Numbered from the stretch's first letter, positions 17,478-27,306 are shown. The stretch: 64,000 bases of DNA from Leptospiraceae bacterium (GCA_015075105.1 JABTUZ010000001.1:1-64000); one strand, 5' to 3'. Numbers and translations: made by a program. The notes: generated by a model not told the origin, from the letters alone.

Positions 17478-18545
17478 CTAAACTATTTCACATAATATTT
17501 CGCTATCCGAGTTTTGAATTTCTCCTATAACCTCAGATTGCATATCGTTGTGTTTTACAAGGCTTTTTTGTATTTGGTTTAACCCAATTGGGTTTACTGC
17601 AATCAACAATCCTCCCGAAGTCTGAGGGTCGCAAAGTATTTTTAGTGCAGTCGAGTGCTCACTTGGATTTATTTTTAAGTCGATGTTATTTTTCAGATAG
17701 GCCATGTTTCGGTTTGTACCTCCCGGAAAGCAGTTTTCAGCTAAAAGCTCAAGAGTATAAGGTAAAATAGGAATTTTATGAAACTGGAGCACTGCCTTTA
17801 AGTTTGAATCTCTAAGCATTCCTGACAAGTGACCGGCTAAACCAAACCCGGTCACATCGGTTGCAGAATGTACGAACTCAAAATTTTCTACCATTGAATT
17901 TCTTGCATATAAATTTAGTCTCGCCATATTTTGAAAAACAATTTTTTCGATTTCGGGACTGGATATATTTTTCTTGATAGAAGTAGTTAAAACTCCAGTT
18001 CCGATTGGCTTTGTCAATAAGAGAAGGTCTCCTTTTTTGGCTCCTCTATTTTTGATGATTTTTTTCGGGTGGACAAGACCTGTTACAGCTAAACCAAATT
18101 TTGGCTCTGGGTCATCTATGGAATGTCCGCCTACAATTTCAATCCCTGCTTCCTTAACCTTGTCAAACCCCCCTCTAAGTATATCACCTAAAATTTCTTT
18201 ACCGAGTTTTTCTATCGGGAATGCAACTAAAGAAAGTGCCGAAAGTGGAGTTCCACCCATTGCATATATGTCGGATAACGCATTGGCAGCGGCAACTTGA
18301 CCAAATTTGTAAGGGTCGTTTAGTATCGGTGTAAAAAAATCTGTAGTCTGTACAATGGCTAACTCACTATTTAGCTGGATTACTGCTGCATCGTCTCCAG
18401 TTTCAAACCCCACTAACACTCTTGGGTCATTGGATTTAAGGCGAAATTCTTGAAGTACATCATTCAACTGTCCTGGCCCCATTTTACATCCGCAACCTGC
18501 TCCATGGGATAAGTCCATGAGTCTAACTTCTTCTTTCGTTTTCAT
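17478..18545 (-). CDS. selD: Selenide, water dikinase (selenophosphate synthase)
   Basis: A 355-residue enzyme that makes selenophosphate from selenide and ATP, the selenium donor for selenocysteine or 2-selenouridine. The N-terminal glycine-rich loop is SHGAGCGCKMGPGQL. Cys18 takes the position where some family members have selenocysteine, and Lys21 is the second catalytic residue. Further motifs are GDDAAVIQLNSELAIVQTTD, NALSDIYAMGGTPLSAL and GGHSIDDPEPKFGLAVTG. No selenocysteine insertion genes are in this window, so which selenium pathway it serves is open. Confidence 0.93.
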   Translation of the reverse strand: MKTKEEVRLMDLSHGAGCGCKMGPGQLNDVLQEFRLKSNDPRVLVGFETGDDAAVIQLNSELAIVQTTDFFTPILNDPYKFGQVAAANALSDIYAMGGTPLSALSLVAFPIEKLGKEILGDILRGGFDKVKEAGIEIVGGHSIDDPEPKFGLAVTGLVHPKKIIKNRGAKKGDLLLLTKPIGTGVLTTSIKKNISSPEIEKIVFQNMARLNLYARNSMVENFEFVHSATDVTGFGLAGHLSGMLRDSNLKAVLQFHKIPILPYTLELLAENCFPGGTNRNMAYLKNNIDLKINPSEHSTALKILCDPQTSGGLLIAVNPIGLNQIQKSLVKHNDMQSEVIGEIQNSDSEILCEIV

Positions 18546-18598
18546 ACATCCTCATTTTAAGTTAATTGTATCTTTGAAATTTTTTTATTAGAGAATTC

Positions 18599-20602
18599 TC
18601 AAATTTTTAAAGAAAGGTTGTTCTCTTTTAAAATACCGAGAAATTCTTTTTCATCTATAATTTTTACTCCAAGCTCTTTTGCTTTGTCTAACTTGGATCC
18701 GGCTCCATCGCCTGCAAGTAAATGAGTGGTCTTAGAGGAAACTGAAGAAACCTTTTTACCACCGTAGTATGCAATCAAATTGAGAGCTTTTTCTCTTGGA
18801 TGAAAATTTTCAAAACTTCCCGTAACGCACCAAGACTGTCCCGCAAATACTAATGTATCGGATTTTTTTAATCCGGAAGATGCAAATTGGAGTCCGAAGT
18901 CTTTTAGCTTTTGAATCAGTTCTAAAATTTCTTTATCTTGAAAATGGTTTATGATTGAGTCCACAGTCCTTGGACCCAGACCATGAATATTAAGTAGTCT
19001 TTCTTTTCCATCGGGATTTTTCACTACGTTTTCAATTTTCTCGATAGAATCAAATCCGTTTTCGATTAAAATTTCAGTAACCTTGTGACCTATTTCAGAA
19101 AGCCCTAAAGAAGGCAGGACTATTTGAAAATCCTTAGTTTTTGACTTCTCAATCCCGCTTAAAATAATTTCTACACTTTTTTCACCAAGGCCTTCCATTT
19201 GGATCAGGTCTGATTTTTTTTTGTGAAGCTCATATAAATCAGGAATATTTTTTATAATTTTTTGATGATAAAAGTTTTCAATTTGCTTATCCCCAAGCCC
19301 TTCTATATCCATTTGCTTTTTTTGACAGAAAAAAATCAGTGAATTCATTTCTCTCTCAGGGCAATGTTTATTCGTGCAAAATAAATCTACGGATTCATCA
19401 ATTTTTTTTAGTTTTGTACCACAGGAAGGGCAGTTTTTTGGAAGTTGAAATATTCCTTTTTCCCCGATTTCGATAACTTCTTCTACAGCAGGAATAATTT
19501 CTCCTCTTTTGGCGATTAGAACTTTTGCACCGATTCCTACTCCAAGTTCGTTTATAAAATCTTGATTATGGAGTGTTGCATAAGTCACTGTTGTTCCTGC
19601 AAGCGAAACTGGATTTACTTTTGCGCGCGGGGTGATTTTCCCTGTCCGGCCTATTGCAAAGTCAATGTCTTCTATAATCGTTTCTTTTAACTCAGCGTCA
19701 AATTTGAACGCCCTCGCCCATCTGGGAGAGTGAGATGTTTCGCCTAACGTATTTCTGTCTTGTAAATTATCTAATTTCACTACAAGCCCATCAACAGGGT
19801 AGTCTAATTTTTCTTTTTTCTTTTTAAAATCTTCGATGATTTTTGGAATATTTTTGCCTGTAGTGAATTTTGTATCTGAGGATACTGGAAAACTGAATTC
19901 AGACAATAATTCTAATAATTCGCTATGAGTTTTTATTTTCCCGTAGCCTTCTGGAAAATACGCATCGTACGCAAAAATTTTTAGAGGTCTTTTTGCTGTT
20001 TGAGAAGAATTTTTGTATTTGATGGAACCGGCTGCAAGGTTTCTCGGATTTGCAAATCTTCCATCGTTTTCTTCATTCACACTTATGAAGTCCGTGAATG
20101 TCATATAGACTTCTCCTCTCACGAAAATCGAAAGAGGCTTTTTTAGTTTTAAAGGAATATTTTTTATAGTACGAATATTTTCAGTAACATCGTCTCCTAC
20201 ACCACCTGTTCCTCTCGACACACCGTTTACTAATTCCCCATTTTCATAGTACAGCACAATAGATGCACCATCAATTTTCCACTCTACAGAATACACTGAG
20301 TTTGGGTCTGTTTTTTGTATCCAACTGATTAATTCTTCTATATTGTAGGTATTTTCTAAAGAAAGTACTGGAATTTTGTGTTTGTACTTTTTGAATTGGT
20401 TGTCGAGGTCAGAGCCAATAGTTTTTGTAGGGCTGTTATTTGAAGCTAAGTCGGGGTATTTGTCCTCTAATCCTTGAAGTTCTTTAAAAAGTTTATCAAA
20501 TTCTTTGTCGGAGATTTCAGGAGAATTTTTTACGTAGTAGAGATATTGATGTCGCCTAACGCTTTCTTCGAGAGTACGAATCTTAGACTCGGTTGCATTC
20601 AA
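18599..20602 (-). CDS. ligA: NAD-dependent DNA ligase
   Basis: A 667-residue ligase that seals nicks in replication and repair. In order: an N-terminal Ia domain (YYVKNSPEISDKEFDKLF), an adenylation domain with nucleophile Lys109 in VEWKIDGAS, RGTGGVGDDVTENIRTI and FANPRNLAAGSIK, and an OB-fold region. Then come a four-Cys zinc finger (CPSCGTKL ... CTNKHCPE), helix-hairpin-helix repeats (QMEGLGEKSVE, NIHGLGPRTVD) and a C-terminal BRCT domain (VTGSFENFHPREKALNLI). The residues around the active Lys (EW before, AS after) differ slightly from the common E-x-K-x-DG-x-A form but keep K-x-DG. Length is normal. It is followed closely by, or shares a message with, the M23 gene. Confidence 0.96.
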   Translation of the reverse strand: MNATESKIRTLEESVRRHQYLYYVKNSPEISDKEFDKLFKELQGLEDKYPDLASNNSPTKTIGSDLDNQFKKYKHKIPVLSLENTYNIEELISWIQKTDPNSVYSVEWKIDGASIVLYYENGELVNGVSRGTGGVGDDVTENIRTIKNIPLKLKKPLSIFVRGEVYMTFTDFISVNEENDGRFANPRNLAAGSIKYKNSSQTAKRPLKIFAYDAYFPEGYGKIKTHSELLELLSEFSFPVSSDTKFTTGKNIPKIIEDFKKKKEKLDYPVDGLVVKLDNLQDRNTLGETSHSPRWARAFKFDAELKETIIEDIDFAIGRTGKITPRAKVNPVSLAGTTVTYATLHNQDFINELGVGIGAKVLIAKRGEIIPAVEEVIEIGEKGIFQLPKNCPSCGTKLKKIDESVDLFCTNKHCPEREMNSLIFFCQKKQMDIEGLGDKQIENFYHQKIIKNIPDLYELHKKKSDLIQMEGLGEKSVEIILSGIEKSKTKDFQIVLPSLGLSEIGHKVTEILIENGFDSIEKIENVVKNPDGKERLLNIHGLGPRTVDSIINHFQDKEILELIQKLKDFGLQFASSGLKKSDTLVFAGQSWCVTGSFENFHPREKALNLIAYYGGKKVSSVSSKTTHLLAGDGAGSKLDKAKELGVKIIDEKEFLGILKENNLSLKI

Positions 20603-20607
20603 TGAAT

Positions 20608-21615
20608 TTAATAGAGTCCTGCGTTGAGAAACTCATCAGGGTTAGTTTTCACAGATGAGCCTCCAATCCAGACTTCATAGTGCAAATGAGGTCCTGTTAC
20701 ATTTCCTGTTGCACCAACAAGTCCGATTGTAGCTCCCCGATTCACGTATTGGCCATTGCTTACAAAAATTCTGGAGCAATGTGCATACAGAGTTTGAAAT
20801 CCATTTTCATGGGATATAATAATATGGTATCCGTAACCAGTATCGGAATACGATACTCTGGCTACTCTCCCGGGAGCGGTTGCATAGATGGGAGTTCCAG
20901 TTGCAATCGCCATGTCAATTCCGTCATGATTTTCAAAATATCCCATAGTCGGAGAGCGTCTAAAACCAAAAATTGAAGTAATTGTATAGTTTGCAAGAGG
21001 GGTTACTAAAGGCATGTTGTGTTGGATATTGGCTCTAGTTTCTAAAAACTCATTAGAGGCATCCAAGAGAGGTTGGTTCTTTAGCATTATCATTTTCAGT
21101 TTTCTAAAATCGTAAATTTCTGAAAGATAGGATCGCCCGGGCACAAGCTCTTTATCAGCTAACTCTTCTTTTTTTAAGTCTGAAAACACATGGTCTTGGA
21201 TTTCAGATTCAGGTAAAATCTTTAACAACTCTTCTTCGCTGCCGTCTATTAGGTTGTACAAATCTTGCAAATCATCGTTGATCTTAGAATAATCCTTCTG
21301 TATTTTTCCTATGTCGCTTGTTAGAACAATGTATTCATCAAAAAATTGCCCGTAGTCATTGGATAAGGAATTGAGTTGGGTTTTCACATAACTCGATTTA
21401 AAAATCCCGTAAATAGAAATCCCTATAAGGGAGGTTATTAAAAAGAAAATAAAAACTATAGAAAAAAGAGAAATTTGGAAATTGAAAGATTTGTCGTAAC
21501 CGTGGGGGATGATGAAAATAGTCATCCTCTCGTGCCCTTTTTCTTTAACAGAGTCAATTTTCTGTTTTATATAAGGATTTGTTTGTCCTAGGTTCTTTTT
21601 AAATTTTTTAAACAT
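20608..21615 (-). CDS. M23 family peptidase (LytM/NlpD-type), membrane-anchored
   Basis: About 335 residues from the ATG at 21615 (MFKKFKKNLGQ). There is one membrane segment (FSIVFIFFLITSLIGISIYGI, about residues 55-75), then a coiled-coil region (VKTQLNSLSNDYGQFFDEYI onwards), and a C-terminal M23 domain. The zinc ligands are in NHDGIDMAIATGTPIYA (H and D) and GPHLHYEVW (the HxH pair); the first His of YAHCSRIF is also present. All needed ligands are therefore intact. This is a periplasmic peptidoglycan endopeptidase for cell-wall growth or division. A start at 21669 is possible but adds a non-conserved tail. Confidence 0.87.
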   Translation of the reverse strand: MFKKFKKNLGQTNPYIKQKIDSVKEKGHERMTIFIIPHGYDKSFNFQISLFSIVFIFFLITSLIGISIYGIFKSSYVKTQLNSLSNDYGQFFDEYIVLTSDIGKIQKDYSKINDDLQDLYNLIDGSEEELLKILPESEIQDHVFSDLKKEELADKELVPGRSYLSEIYDFRKLKMIMLKNQPLLDASNEFLETRANIQHNMPLVTPLANYTITSIFGFRRSPTMGYFENHDGIDMAIATGTPIYATAPGRVARVSYSDTGYGYHIIISHENGFQTLYAHCSRIFVSNGQYVNRGATIGLVGATGNVTGPHLHYEVWIGGSSVKTNPDEFLNAGLY

Positions 21616-21860
21616 AATAATTATTTGACTGTCAGAATATATGATTTTTCTAATATAATAATCGGTCAAGAGGAAATCCGTATTGAATTAAGTTTAGAAA
21701 ATTGGAATAATTCTTTTATACGAAAAGATTCTTTTCTTTCGAGTTTTAAATTTTTTCACAATAGCTATATTTGCAGAATCAGAAAATTGAGTAGTTTCCT
21801 CGAACTCTTAATGGTTCTAATAAAAAAACATTTAGAGTAAAAAATAAAAAAGGATCCCGG

Positions 21861-24800
21861 ATGAATAACGAACAACTTATCAACGATGCTCATCAAATGG
21901 CAGATATAGCACTTGCAAGTGAAGAACCGATTCGAGCAAGGGAATTGGTTAAATTCTGTTTGCCGAACAATCCATTTCTTGCAAAAATTGCCTCGGACAA
22001 GCTCGATACTCCATTGTTTATATTGCAGAGTATGCAGGAAAAGGACGCAAAACAATTCTTATCGAAGTTAAAACCATCTGTTTTGAAATGGCTTTGGAAT
22101 TATGAAAAGAACAGTAGTAAACTGAAGGACTTTTTATCAGAAAAACTTTCAGCAATTAAAAAATTAGATCTTGAGCTTGCAATAGATTCTGAATTTGCCA
22201 AAGAAGATTTTCATCAGACTTTATCTCAGGAAATCGAAAACGGAAAAATTTTCTTTGATACAGGGCTGTTGTTTCAGACGAAAGTAACTTGTCCTTCCCA
22301 ACTAGAAAAAGTAATTTCAAAAATCAAGGTTCTCATTTTATCTCCGGTGATTGATTTTTTCAGAGAGGCAGAATTTATCGTAATCGGTCCCCCGAATTAT
22401 AAAGGAGAGTTTTCGATTCAATTGGGTAATACTGCAATTTATCAGGAAAATTTTACTCTCGGAAGTAGAGGTTATCAAAAGTTTAATTTTCAATATCAAA
22501 ATTTTAAAAACCATCTTCCTGCTGAAGAAAGAAACAGAAGTATGATACTGCTATGTGCAGTGAAAAATCTACTTCAAAAAGAAAATCTATTCGATTGTGT
22601 ATCGCCATTTCTCTATGATCCGAATTTTTCTTTGACTAAGGGAGATTTAACTTTGGAAATAGTATTGAATAGATGGGAATTTTTTTCAGAAAAATTAGAA
22701 CTTGAAATCCAATTGAAAGAAATTCATAAAAAATTTTCCGGAAAGGGAGAATTTACACTTCGTTGCCAATCCTGTGCATCTACAATCGGCACAAGAACGA
22801 TGGATTTAAGAGATGGTAGAGTACAATTAACGTATCCTGTTCTGGGTCATAAAGGACCCTTCGTTTTGTGTTTTACTGCCGAAAAAAGCGGGCGTAAATG
22901 TTCCGCAATAGTTCCTTCTTCTGATTTCAAATTGCTTGATATTACAGAAAAAAATACAGACATATTTCAAATCGAAATGGATGAGATTTTTATAGACTCT
23001 GAATTTATACAATCTGATTTGATAAGTAGTGAAAATCCGGTCTATTATTACTGGGTGACTTCTAAAGGATGCTCATACCATCCGATTCTTGAAAATATTT
23101 CGGGGGCGGGAGTTTTCCCCGGAAATTTTGTTCCGGCAATGAACAGAGCCAGAAGATTTATACTATACAATGAATTTGGATTGTCCTCAAATCCAACAAT
23201 TCATTTTATTCCGGAGTCATCAGAAAAGATCAAAACTATCACAATTTTGAATAATTATGAACCGGGAGATTATGAACTTCACGTAATTGGAATTCATTCG
23301 GGAATACCGGAATACAAATCTTTTGAATTTGCAGTCTCAAATAATCTAAAGAAAATATTTCCGGGAGCTTTACTTCCAAATGATAAAGTAACCGCTAACA
23401 TCCTACTCGCTGAAAAAAATCCAATAGAGATACTGGATTCTGGAAAAAATCCACTACCCTGCACTTTACATAATAATATCCGTTCTTATGAGATGGAATG
23501 TGAGGGTTCAAAAGAGAATATTTTTTTTGCAAAACTCGGTAATAACGGAAGCACAAAAACAGAAGAGATCAAAATTCTTCCGTTAGAGAATCCGCACAGA
23601 GTCGTAACAGTTGAGTCATGGTCTCCCGTACTGGATGTAAATTCTATTCCTGATTATGAAGATCGCCTAACGGATGATCTGCATGACATAAAAGAAGGAC
23701 AGATACTTTTGCTCAAAGATTTTATCTTGAAAATGGCGTTAAACCTCTGGAACTATGAAAATTATTGCGGAGAACAGAGTTCATCCAGATTGTTTGCTTT
23801 AGGGGTATTAAATTTCATGGAATACCCTGATTTTTCAAAGATCGATTCTGAAAAAGAATTATTCCTACTGAATAAAATGAATGAATATTACTCGGTCTCT
23901 TCGGGTCTTTTTGCTCTTTGGAAAGATTGCCCTCCCAATAACAAAACTACTTCTAAAGTAATCCGAAATCTTTCGATTTTTCAGAATACCGGCCATCCAG
24001 CAGGTAACCTCCTGAATCAATCGCTTGCAAGGCTAAAAGAAAAGAGTATCTACTTGAATTCACTTGGCTTTTTTAACAAAGATTTTCAGGATTTTGAAAA
24101 TATTAGTCTTTTTGCTTTGTGGGAAAATCTTTGGAGATCAAAAAAAATAGACACAAATTCTGCTATCTGGAAAAGATTTCTAAACTATCTATTCTTAAAA
24201 AAGAATAGAAAAGCAGTTCCGGTCTATGTTCCCGATTACTGGTCTGAGAGTGAGTTAGATGGAATGCGTTTCTATTGTGCAATGATACTCGGAAAAGACA
24301 GTATAACTTTAAAGAGCATTTCAAGAAAAAAAGTAGAGTTATCTTTTTTTCAAAAACTTTTGAAAACTGTCAAACTCGCTGATTACAAAGAATTTGAGGA
24401 AGAAATAGTGCAGGAAATGCTATCCAATCCTATAGAGAATTTACAAAAGAATCTATCCCGAATGTTTTACCATCAGGGAGGAACTTCTCTTTTTGGAAAC
24501 ACTCCGGGTTCAGTCGCTTTTTTACAGGGACTGCTCGGACTTCATAGTCTTTTGAAGTTTAAAGATTTGAGTTTTGAAAAAAAAGTAATCGAATACAATT
24601 TTTCTAACGGGTTAGGTGAAAACAAGGACATAAAGTGGACTTATCCGGAAGAGACATGGCAAAAGAATGCACCTCAAAAACTTTCAGTCACCGTTCCTGT
24701 TCAAGGAGCGGCTAACGCAGTTTTAGAAGTTTTTGTCCCTTCCCATTCCAAGATCATAAGTATTGAAAATGGATTTATTTCCAAAGACAAAACTTATGCG

Positions 24801-24944
24801 CAAATTCCACTTGCAGGTCTTACGAAAGCAAGCATCACCCTTGTGCCCTATCTATCAGGAAATGCAGGACTTCAGGCTCGGGTCACCTCGATGTACGACA
24901 ATAACTGGGGAGGATCGTTTGAGAGAATGGTGGAGAGTAAGTAA
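21861..24944 (+). CDS. Large alpha-2-macroglobulin-like protein with CGEQ thioester motif
   Basis: A 1027-residue protein. The key feature is LWNYENYCGEQSSSRLFALG, with C636-G-E-Q639, identical in its core to the thioester motif (GCGEQ) that begins the toroidal thioester domain of alpha-2-macroglobulins and complement proteins. Helical segments after it (about 640-870) fit the toroid. The C-terminus (LSVTVPVQGAANAVLEVFVP to VTSMYDNNWGGSFERMV) is beta-rich, as in receptor-binding-type domains. The N-terminal 600 residues are mostly beta-rich with scattered cysteines. Unlike known bacterial A2M proteins it has no signal peptide or lipobox and is about 500 residues shorter. I recognise only the motif and its setting, not full-length homology. 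Role in trapping proteases is a guess. Confidence 0.5.
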   Translation: MNNEQLINDAHQMADIALASEEPIRARELVKFCLPNNPFLAKIASDKLDTPLFILQSMQEKDAKQFLSKLKPSVLKWLWNYEKNSSKLKDFLSEKLSAIKKLDLELAIDSEFAKEDFHQTLSQEIENGKIFFDTGLLFQTKVTCPSQLEKVISKIKVLILSPVIDFFREAEFIVIGPPNYKGEFSIQLGNTAIYQENFTLGSRGYQKFNFQYQNFKNHLPAEERNRSMILLCAVKNLLQKENLFDCVSPFLYDPNFSLTKGDLTLEIVLNRWEFFSEKLELEIQLKEIHKKFSGKGEFTLRCQSCASTIGTRTMDLRDGRVQLTYPVLGHKGPFVLCFTAEKSGRKCSAIVPSSDFKLLDITEKNTDIFQIEMDEIFIDSEFIQSDLISSENPVYYYWVTSKGCSYHPILENISGAGVFPGNFVPAMNRARRFILYNEFGLSSNPTIHFIPESSEKIKTITILNNYEPGDYELHVIGIHSGIPEYKSFEFAVSNNLKKIFPGALLPNDKVTANILLAEKNPIEILDSGKNPLPCTLHNNIRSYEMECEGSKENIFFAKLGNNGSTKTEEIKILPLENPHRVVTVESWSPVLDVNSIPDYEDRLTDDLHDIKEGQILLLKDFILKMALNLWNYENYCGEQSSSRLFALGVLNFMEYPDFSKIDSEKELFLLNKMNEYYSVSSGLFALWKDCPPNNKTTSKVIRNLSIFQNTGHPAGNLLNQSLARLKEKSIYLNSLGFFNKDFQDFENISLFALWENLWRSKKIDTNSAIWKRFLNYLFLKKNRKAVPVYVPDYWSESELDGMRFYCAMILGKDSITLKSISRKKVELSFFQKLLKTVKLADYKEFEEEIVQEMLSNPIENLQKNLSRMFYHQGGTSLFGNTPGSVAFLQGLLGLHSLLKFKDLSFEKKVIEYNFSNGLGENKDIKWTYPEETWQKNAPQKLSVTVPVQGAANAVLEVFVPSHSKIISIENGFISKDKTYAQIPLAGLTKASITLVPYLSGNAGLQARVTSMYDNNWGGSFERMVESK

Positions 24945-25142
24945 TGACAAACACTATATGATCGCAAAATTGAATCAATATCAAAGACTCAGAGTTACAG
25001 TATATTTTCTGAAAAATCAAATACGTTCCCTTTCACAGTATAAAACAATTCTAAAATTCATAATTAAAATTATTTCTCCATCAAATTCCAGAGTAGAACT
25101 CGAAAATAAAATGAAAGAATCTTTTTTCGATTTCCAAATTTT

Positions 25143-25875
25143 ATGAATCTTTCTGAAGTAGTTTTAAAAAATGGAGAAATAGAAATCTGTCATAATTTTA
25201 GAAAATCCTAAGTATTCTGGGAATATCGGATCAATTGCTCGACTTATTGCAAACTTTGGACTAAGCCCTATTCGAATCATCGGTGGTATGAGAAACTTAG
25301 AGCCTGATATGGAGTGGATGGCGTACCGGGCAGAAGAGGAGTTAAATAAGATTTTGTATTTTGAGAAAATCGAAGATGCAAAAAAAGATTTATCTATTTT
25401 AGTCGGAACCGGGATGATCCACGGTAAAGATCGAGGAAGGTTTATAGATTTAAAAGAGCTTTCCAACTTAACAAAAAAATATGGAGAAGTCGGGATTTTA
25501 TTCGGAAGAGAAGATAAGGGGTTATCCAGAAAATCCATAGACAATTGCGACTTTATGGTGGACTTTGATTTGCCGGGTAACCAGCCTTCTATGAATCTAT
25601 CTCATTCGGTTGCCTATACACTTGGAGCAATTTATAACTCTTCTGAAAATTCTTTAGCAGGAAAAAATATACCGAATCTAAACAAAAATCATTTTTATTC
25701 TTTTTCAAAAGAAATTTTTGAGTTACTCGATATGAACAATTTTCACGGAAGTGAGGATCTTGCAGTGAAAAGATTCAAATCTATTTTGGATTCTCGTCCA
25801 CTTAGAAAAGGTGATTTGGATTTTTTGTATAAAATATTTCACTTGGTAAAGAAAAGAATAACAGAAAATTCTTAA
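25143..25875 (+). pseudogene. TrmJ/SpoU-family RNA 2'-O-methyltransferase, frameshifted near its start
   Basis: The body (25183-25875) is a SPOUT methyltransferase: motif 1 ILENPKYSGNIGSIARLIAN, motif 2 VGILFGREDKGLSRKSI and motif 3 GNQPSMNLSHSVAYTLGAI. That is the TrmJ type, which methylates the ribose at position 32 of tRNA. A plausible N-terminus starts at ATG 25143 (MNLSEVVLKNGEIEI) but is in another frame; it ends at a stop at 25209. One extra base near 25186-25191 would join the two as EIEI-VIILENPKYSG. The only ATG in the body frame, at 25288, removes all of motif 1 and the AdoMet knot start. So this is a frameshifted gene, a sequence error, or initiation at an unusual codon. Confidence 0.72.
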
Positions 25876-25958
25876 AACTAAGAAGAAAAATATTCTTGTT
25901 TACAAATATTTTTATTTAAAAGATTGATTGAATTATCTTCATCGAGTGTGGGTTTTGT

Positions 25959-26051
25959 ATGAAATTTATAATTTATCAATGTGTATTGGTTTTAATTTTT
26001 GCAATGGGATGTACTCCAGAAATCAGCCTATCGAAATATGAGAATTTATGA
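25959..26051 (+). CDS. Very small lipoprotein (30 residues)
   Basis: ATG at 25959 opens a 30-codon frame whose first 18 residues form a lipoprotein signal (CVLVLIFAMGC, with lipobox Cys18). A 12-residue tail follows (TPEISLSKYENL). It is the size of entericidin-type or lysis-type lipoproteins, but I claim no homology. It may also be the start of a gene that was cut by the repeat directly after it (26058-26152). The stop overlaps an ATG (26048) that opens a frame into the TPR gene. Confidence 0.4.
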   Translation: MKFIIYQCVLVLIFAMGCTPEISLSKYENL

Positions 26052-26057
26052 CGCTAC

Positions 26058-26152
26058 TGCAAAAACCCCTTTCAGGACTTTTTACAACGCTAGAAAATGG
26101 CACTTTTATTGGCTTTTTGAACAATTGCCTTTTCAAAAAACGACTTTTTGCA
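26058..26152. repeat. Copy of a dispersed repeat of about 60-95 bp, with inverted ends
   Basis: Ends are tgcaaaaa (26058-26065) and tttttgca (26145-26152). Read on the minus strand it begins tgcaaaaagtcgttttttga and contains tgccattttctagcgtt. The copy at 45443-45524 begins tgcaaaaagtcattcttgga and contains cgccatttaacagcgtt. A third copy begins at 37881. It sits between the tiny lipoprotein and the TPR protein start. Confidence 0.6.
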
Positions 26153-26224
26153 GGTACGCCATTTATTAGAAGCAAAAAAGTAAAATTGAAATCCTTCGCT
26201 TTCAAATATTTTCCAAAATCAAAA

Positions 26225-27304
26225 ATGGAACTAAGGAATTTTTCATGGTTGGGTCATTTTGTTTTTTTGATTTTTCTTGTAGTCTATTCTTTTGAATTAT
26301 TTTCTGAAGAAGAAATAGAGCCTCAAATGGATGATTCAAACTCAGTGATAGAAGAATCCAAACCGGAAGAAAAAAACCAATCTAAATCAGGAGAGGTCAG
26401 GATCGAGCTTGCAAAACTCGGGAATGATTTTATTTCATTTATTAGTTCAGGAAAATGGAAGGAAGCAGAAAAGATTGTCTCTGAAATACAAAAAATATCG
26501 GGCGACTCGGTAGAGTACAATTATTTTAAATCGGCGTTACTCTATTCGACCGGGGACTTTCAAAAACCGATCGAGCTTTTAAATCGTGCGATAGAATTGA
26601 ATCCAAACCATGACCCGTCGTACTATCTACTCGGTATGATTCACGGAAAATTTCGCAACTGGGTTAAGTCAATATATTATTTAGAAATTGCCGCATCGAA
26701 AGGATCGTATAATCCTTTTTATCACTACAATTTATCTATTGCCTATTTTTTAAATAAGGATTATGCGTCTGCAAAAATAACCTTAGAAAAGACTCTTGAA
26801 TTAAAAGACAACTACCATCTTGCAAAGTTACTCCTACTTCAATCTTTGATTAAGTTGAACAACACAGAAGAAGCACTTGCGTTATGCGAAAGGTACGAGT
26901 CTGAAAATTTAAAAGTTGGAAGATTTAGAGAAATCTATGCAAATCTACTTTTTGAAGTTAGAAAAAACTCTACTAAAGTTATCGCAATACTTACAGAAAT
27001 AAAAAATTTACATTTAGATTCAAAAAGAAGTTTAGCGAATGCTTTGTTTATGGAAAATCGTTTCTTAGAATCTATGGCTGTGTTTAAACAAATTTTTCAA
27101 ACCGGTTTAGAAATAGAAAACGATCATAAGGTATATCTTCAGATTCTTTTGTATTTAGACAAAGATAACGAGTTTGAAAATTATATATTGGCTTGGATAA
27201 GAAAATCACCATCTGAAAAAGAAAAGATTTTAGAGCTGAGAAAAAATTTTCTTATAGAAAGAGAAGTTTTTCGCACAACGTACAAACCGATTCCTTGGAG
27301 GTAA
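26225..27304 (+). CDS. Exported TPR-repeat protein
   Basis: About 359 residues from ATG 26225, which gives a good signal peptide (MELRNFSWLGHFVFLIFLVV). An in-frame ATG at 26048 would put 59 residues translated from a repeat before the signal and is rejected. After an acidic, serine-rich linker (about 25-60) come at least four tetratricopeptide units, for example YNYFKSALLYSTGDFQKPIE, NHDPSYYLLGMIHGKFRNW and FYHYNLSIAYFLNKDYASAK. These form a superhelix for protein binding in the periplasm. The partner is unknown. The gene ends 2 bases before the end of the DegT aminotransferase gene on the other strand. Confidence 0.78.
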   Translation: MELRNFSWLGHFVFLIFLVVYSFELFSEEEIEPQMDDSNSVIEESKPEEKNQSKSGEVRIELAKLGNDFISFISSGKWKEAEKIVSEIQKISGDSVEYNYFKSALLYSTGDFQKPIELLNRAIELNPNHDPSYYLLGMIHGKFRNWVKSIYYLEIAASKGSYNPFYHYNLSIAYFLNKDYASAKITLEKTLELKDNYHLAKLLLLQSLIKLNNTEEALALCERYESENLKVGRFREIYANLLFEVRKNSTKVIAILTEIKNLHLDSKRSLANALFMENRFLESMAVFKQIFQTGLEIENDHKVYLQILLYLDKDNEFENYILAWIRKSPSEKEKILELRKNFLIEREVFRTTYKPIPWR

Positions 27305-27306
27305 TC

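Noticed and set aside
21625-21840. 71-residue frame upstream of the A2M-like gene
   Set aside because: No ribosome binding site, overlaps the promoter region of the divergent M23 gene and has no recognisable feature; it also gives no missing signal peptide.
24763-25146. 127-residue frame at the end of the large A2M-like gene
   Set aside because: Overlaps the real gene by 180 bases in another frame and has no protein-like second half.
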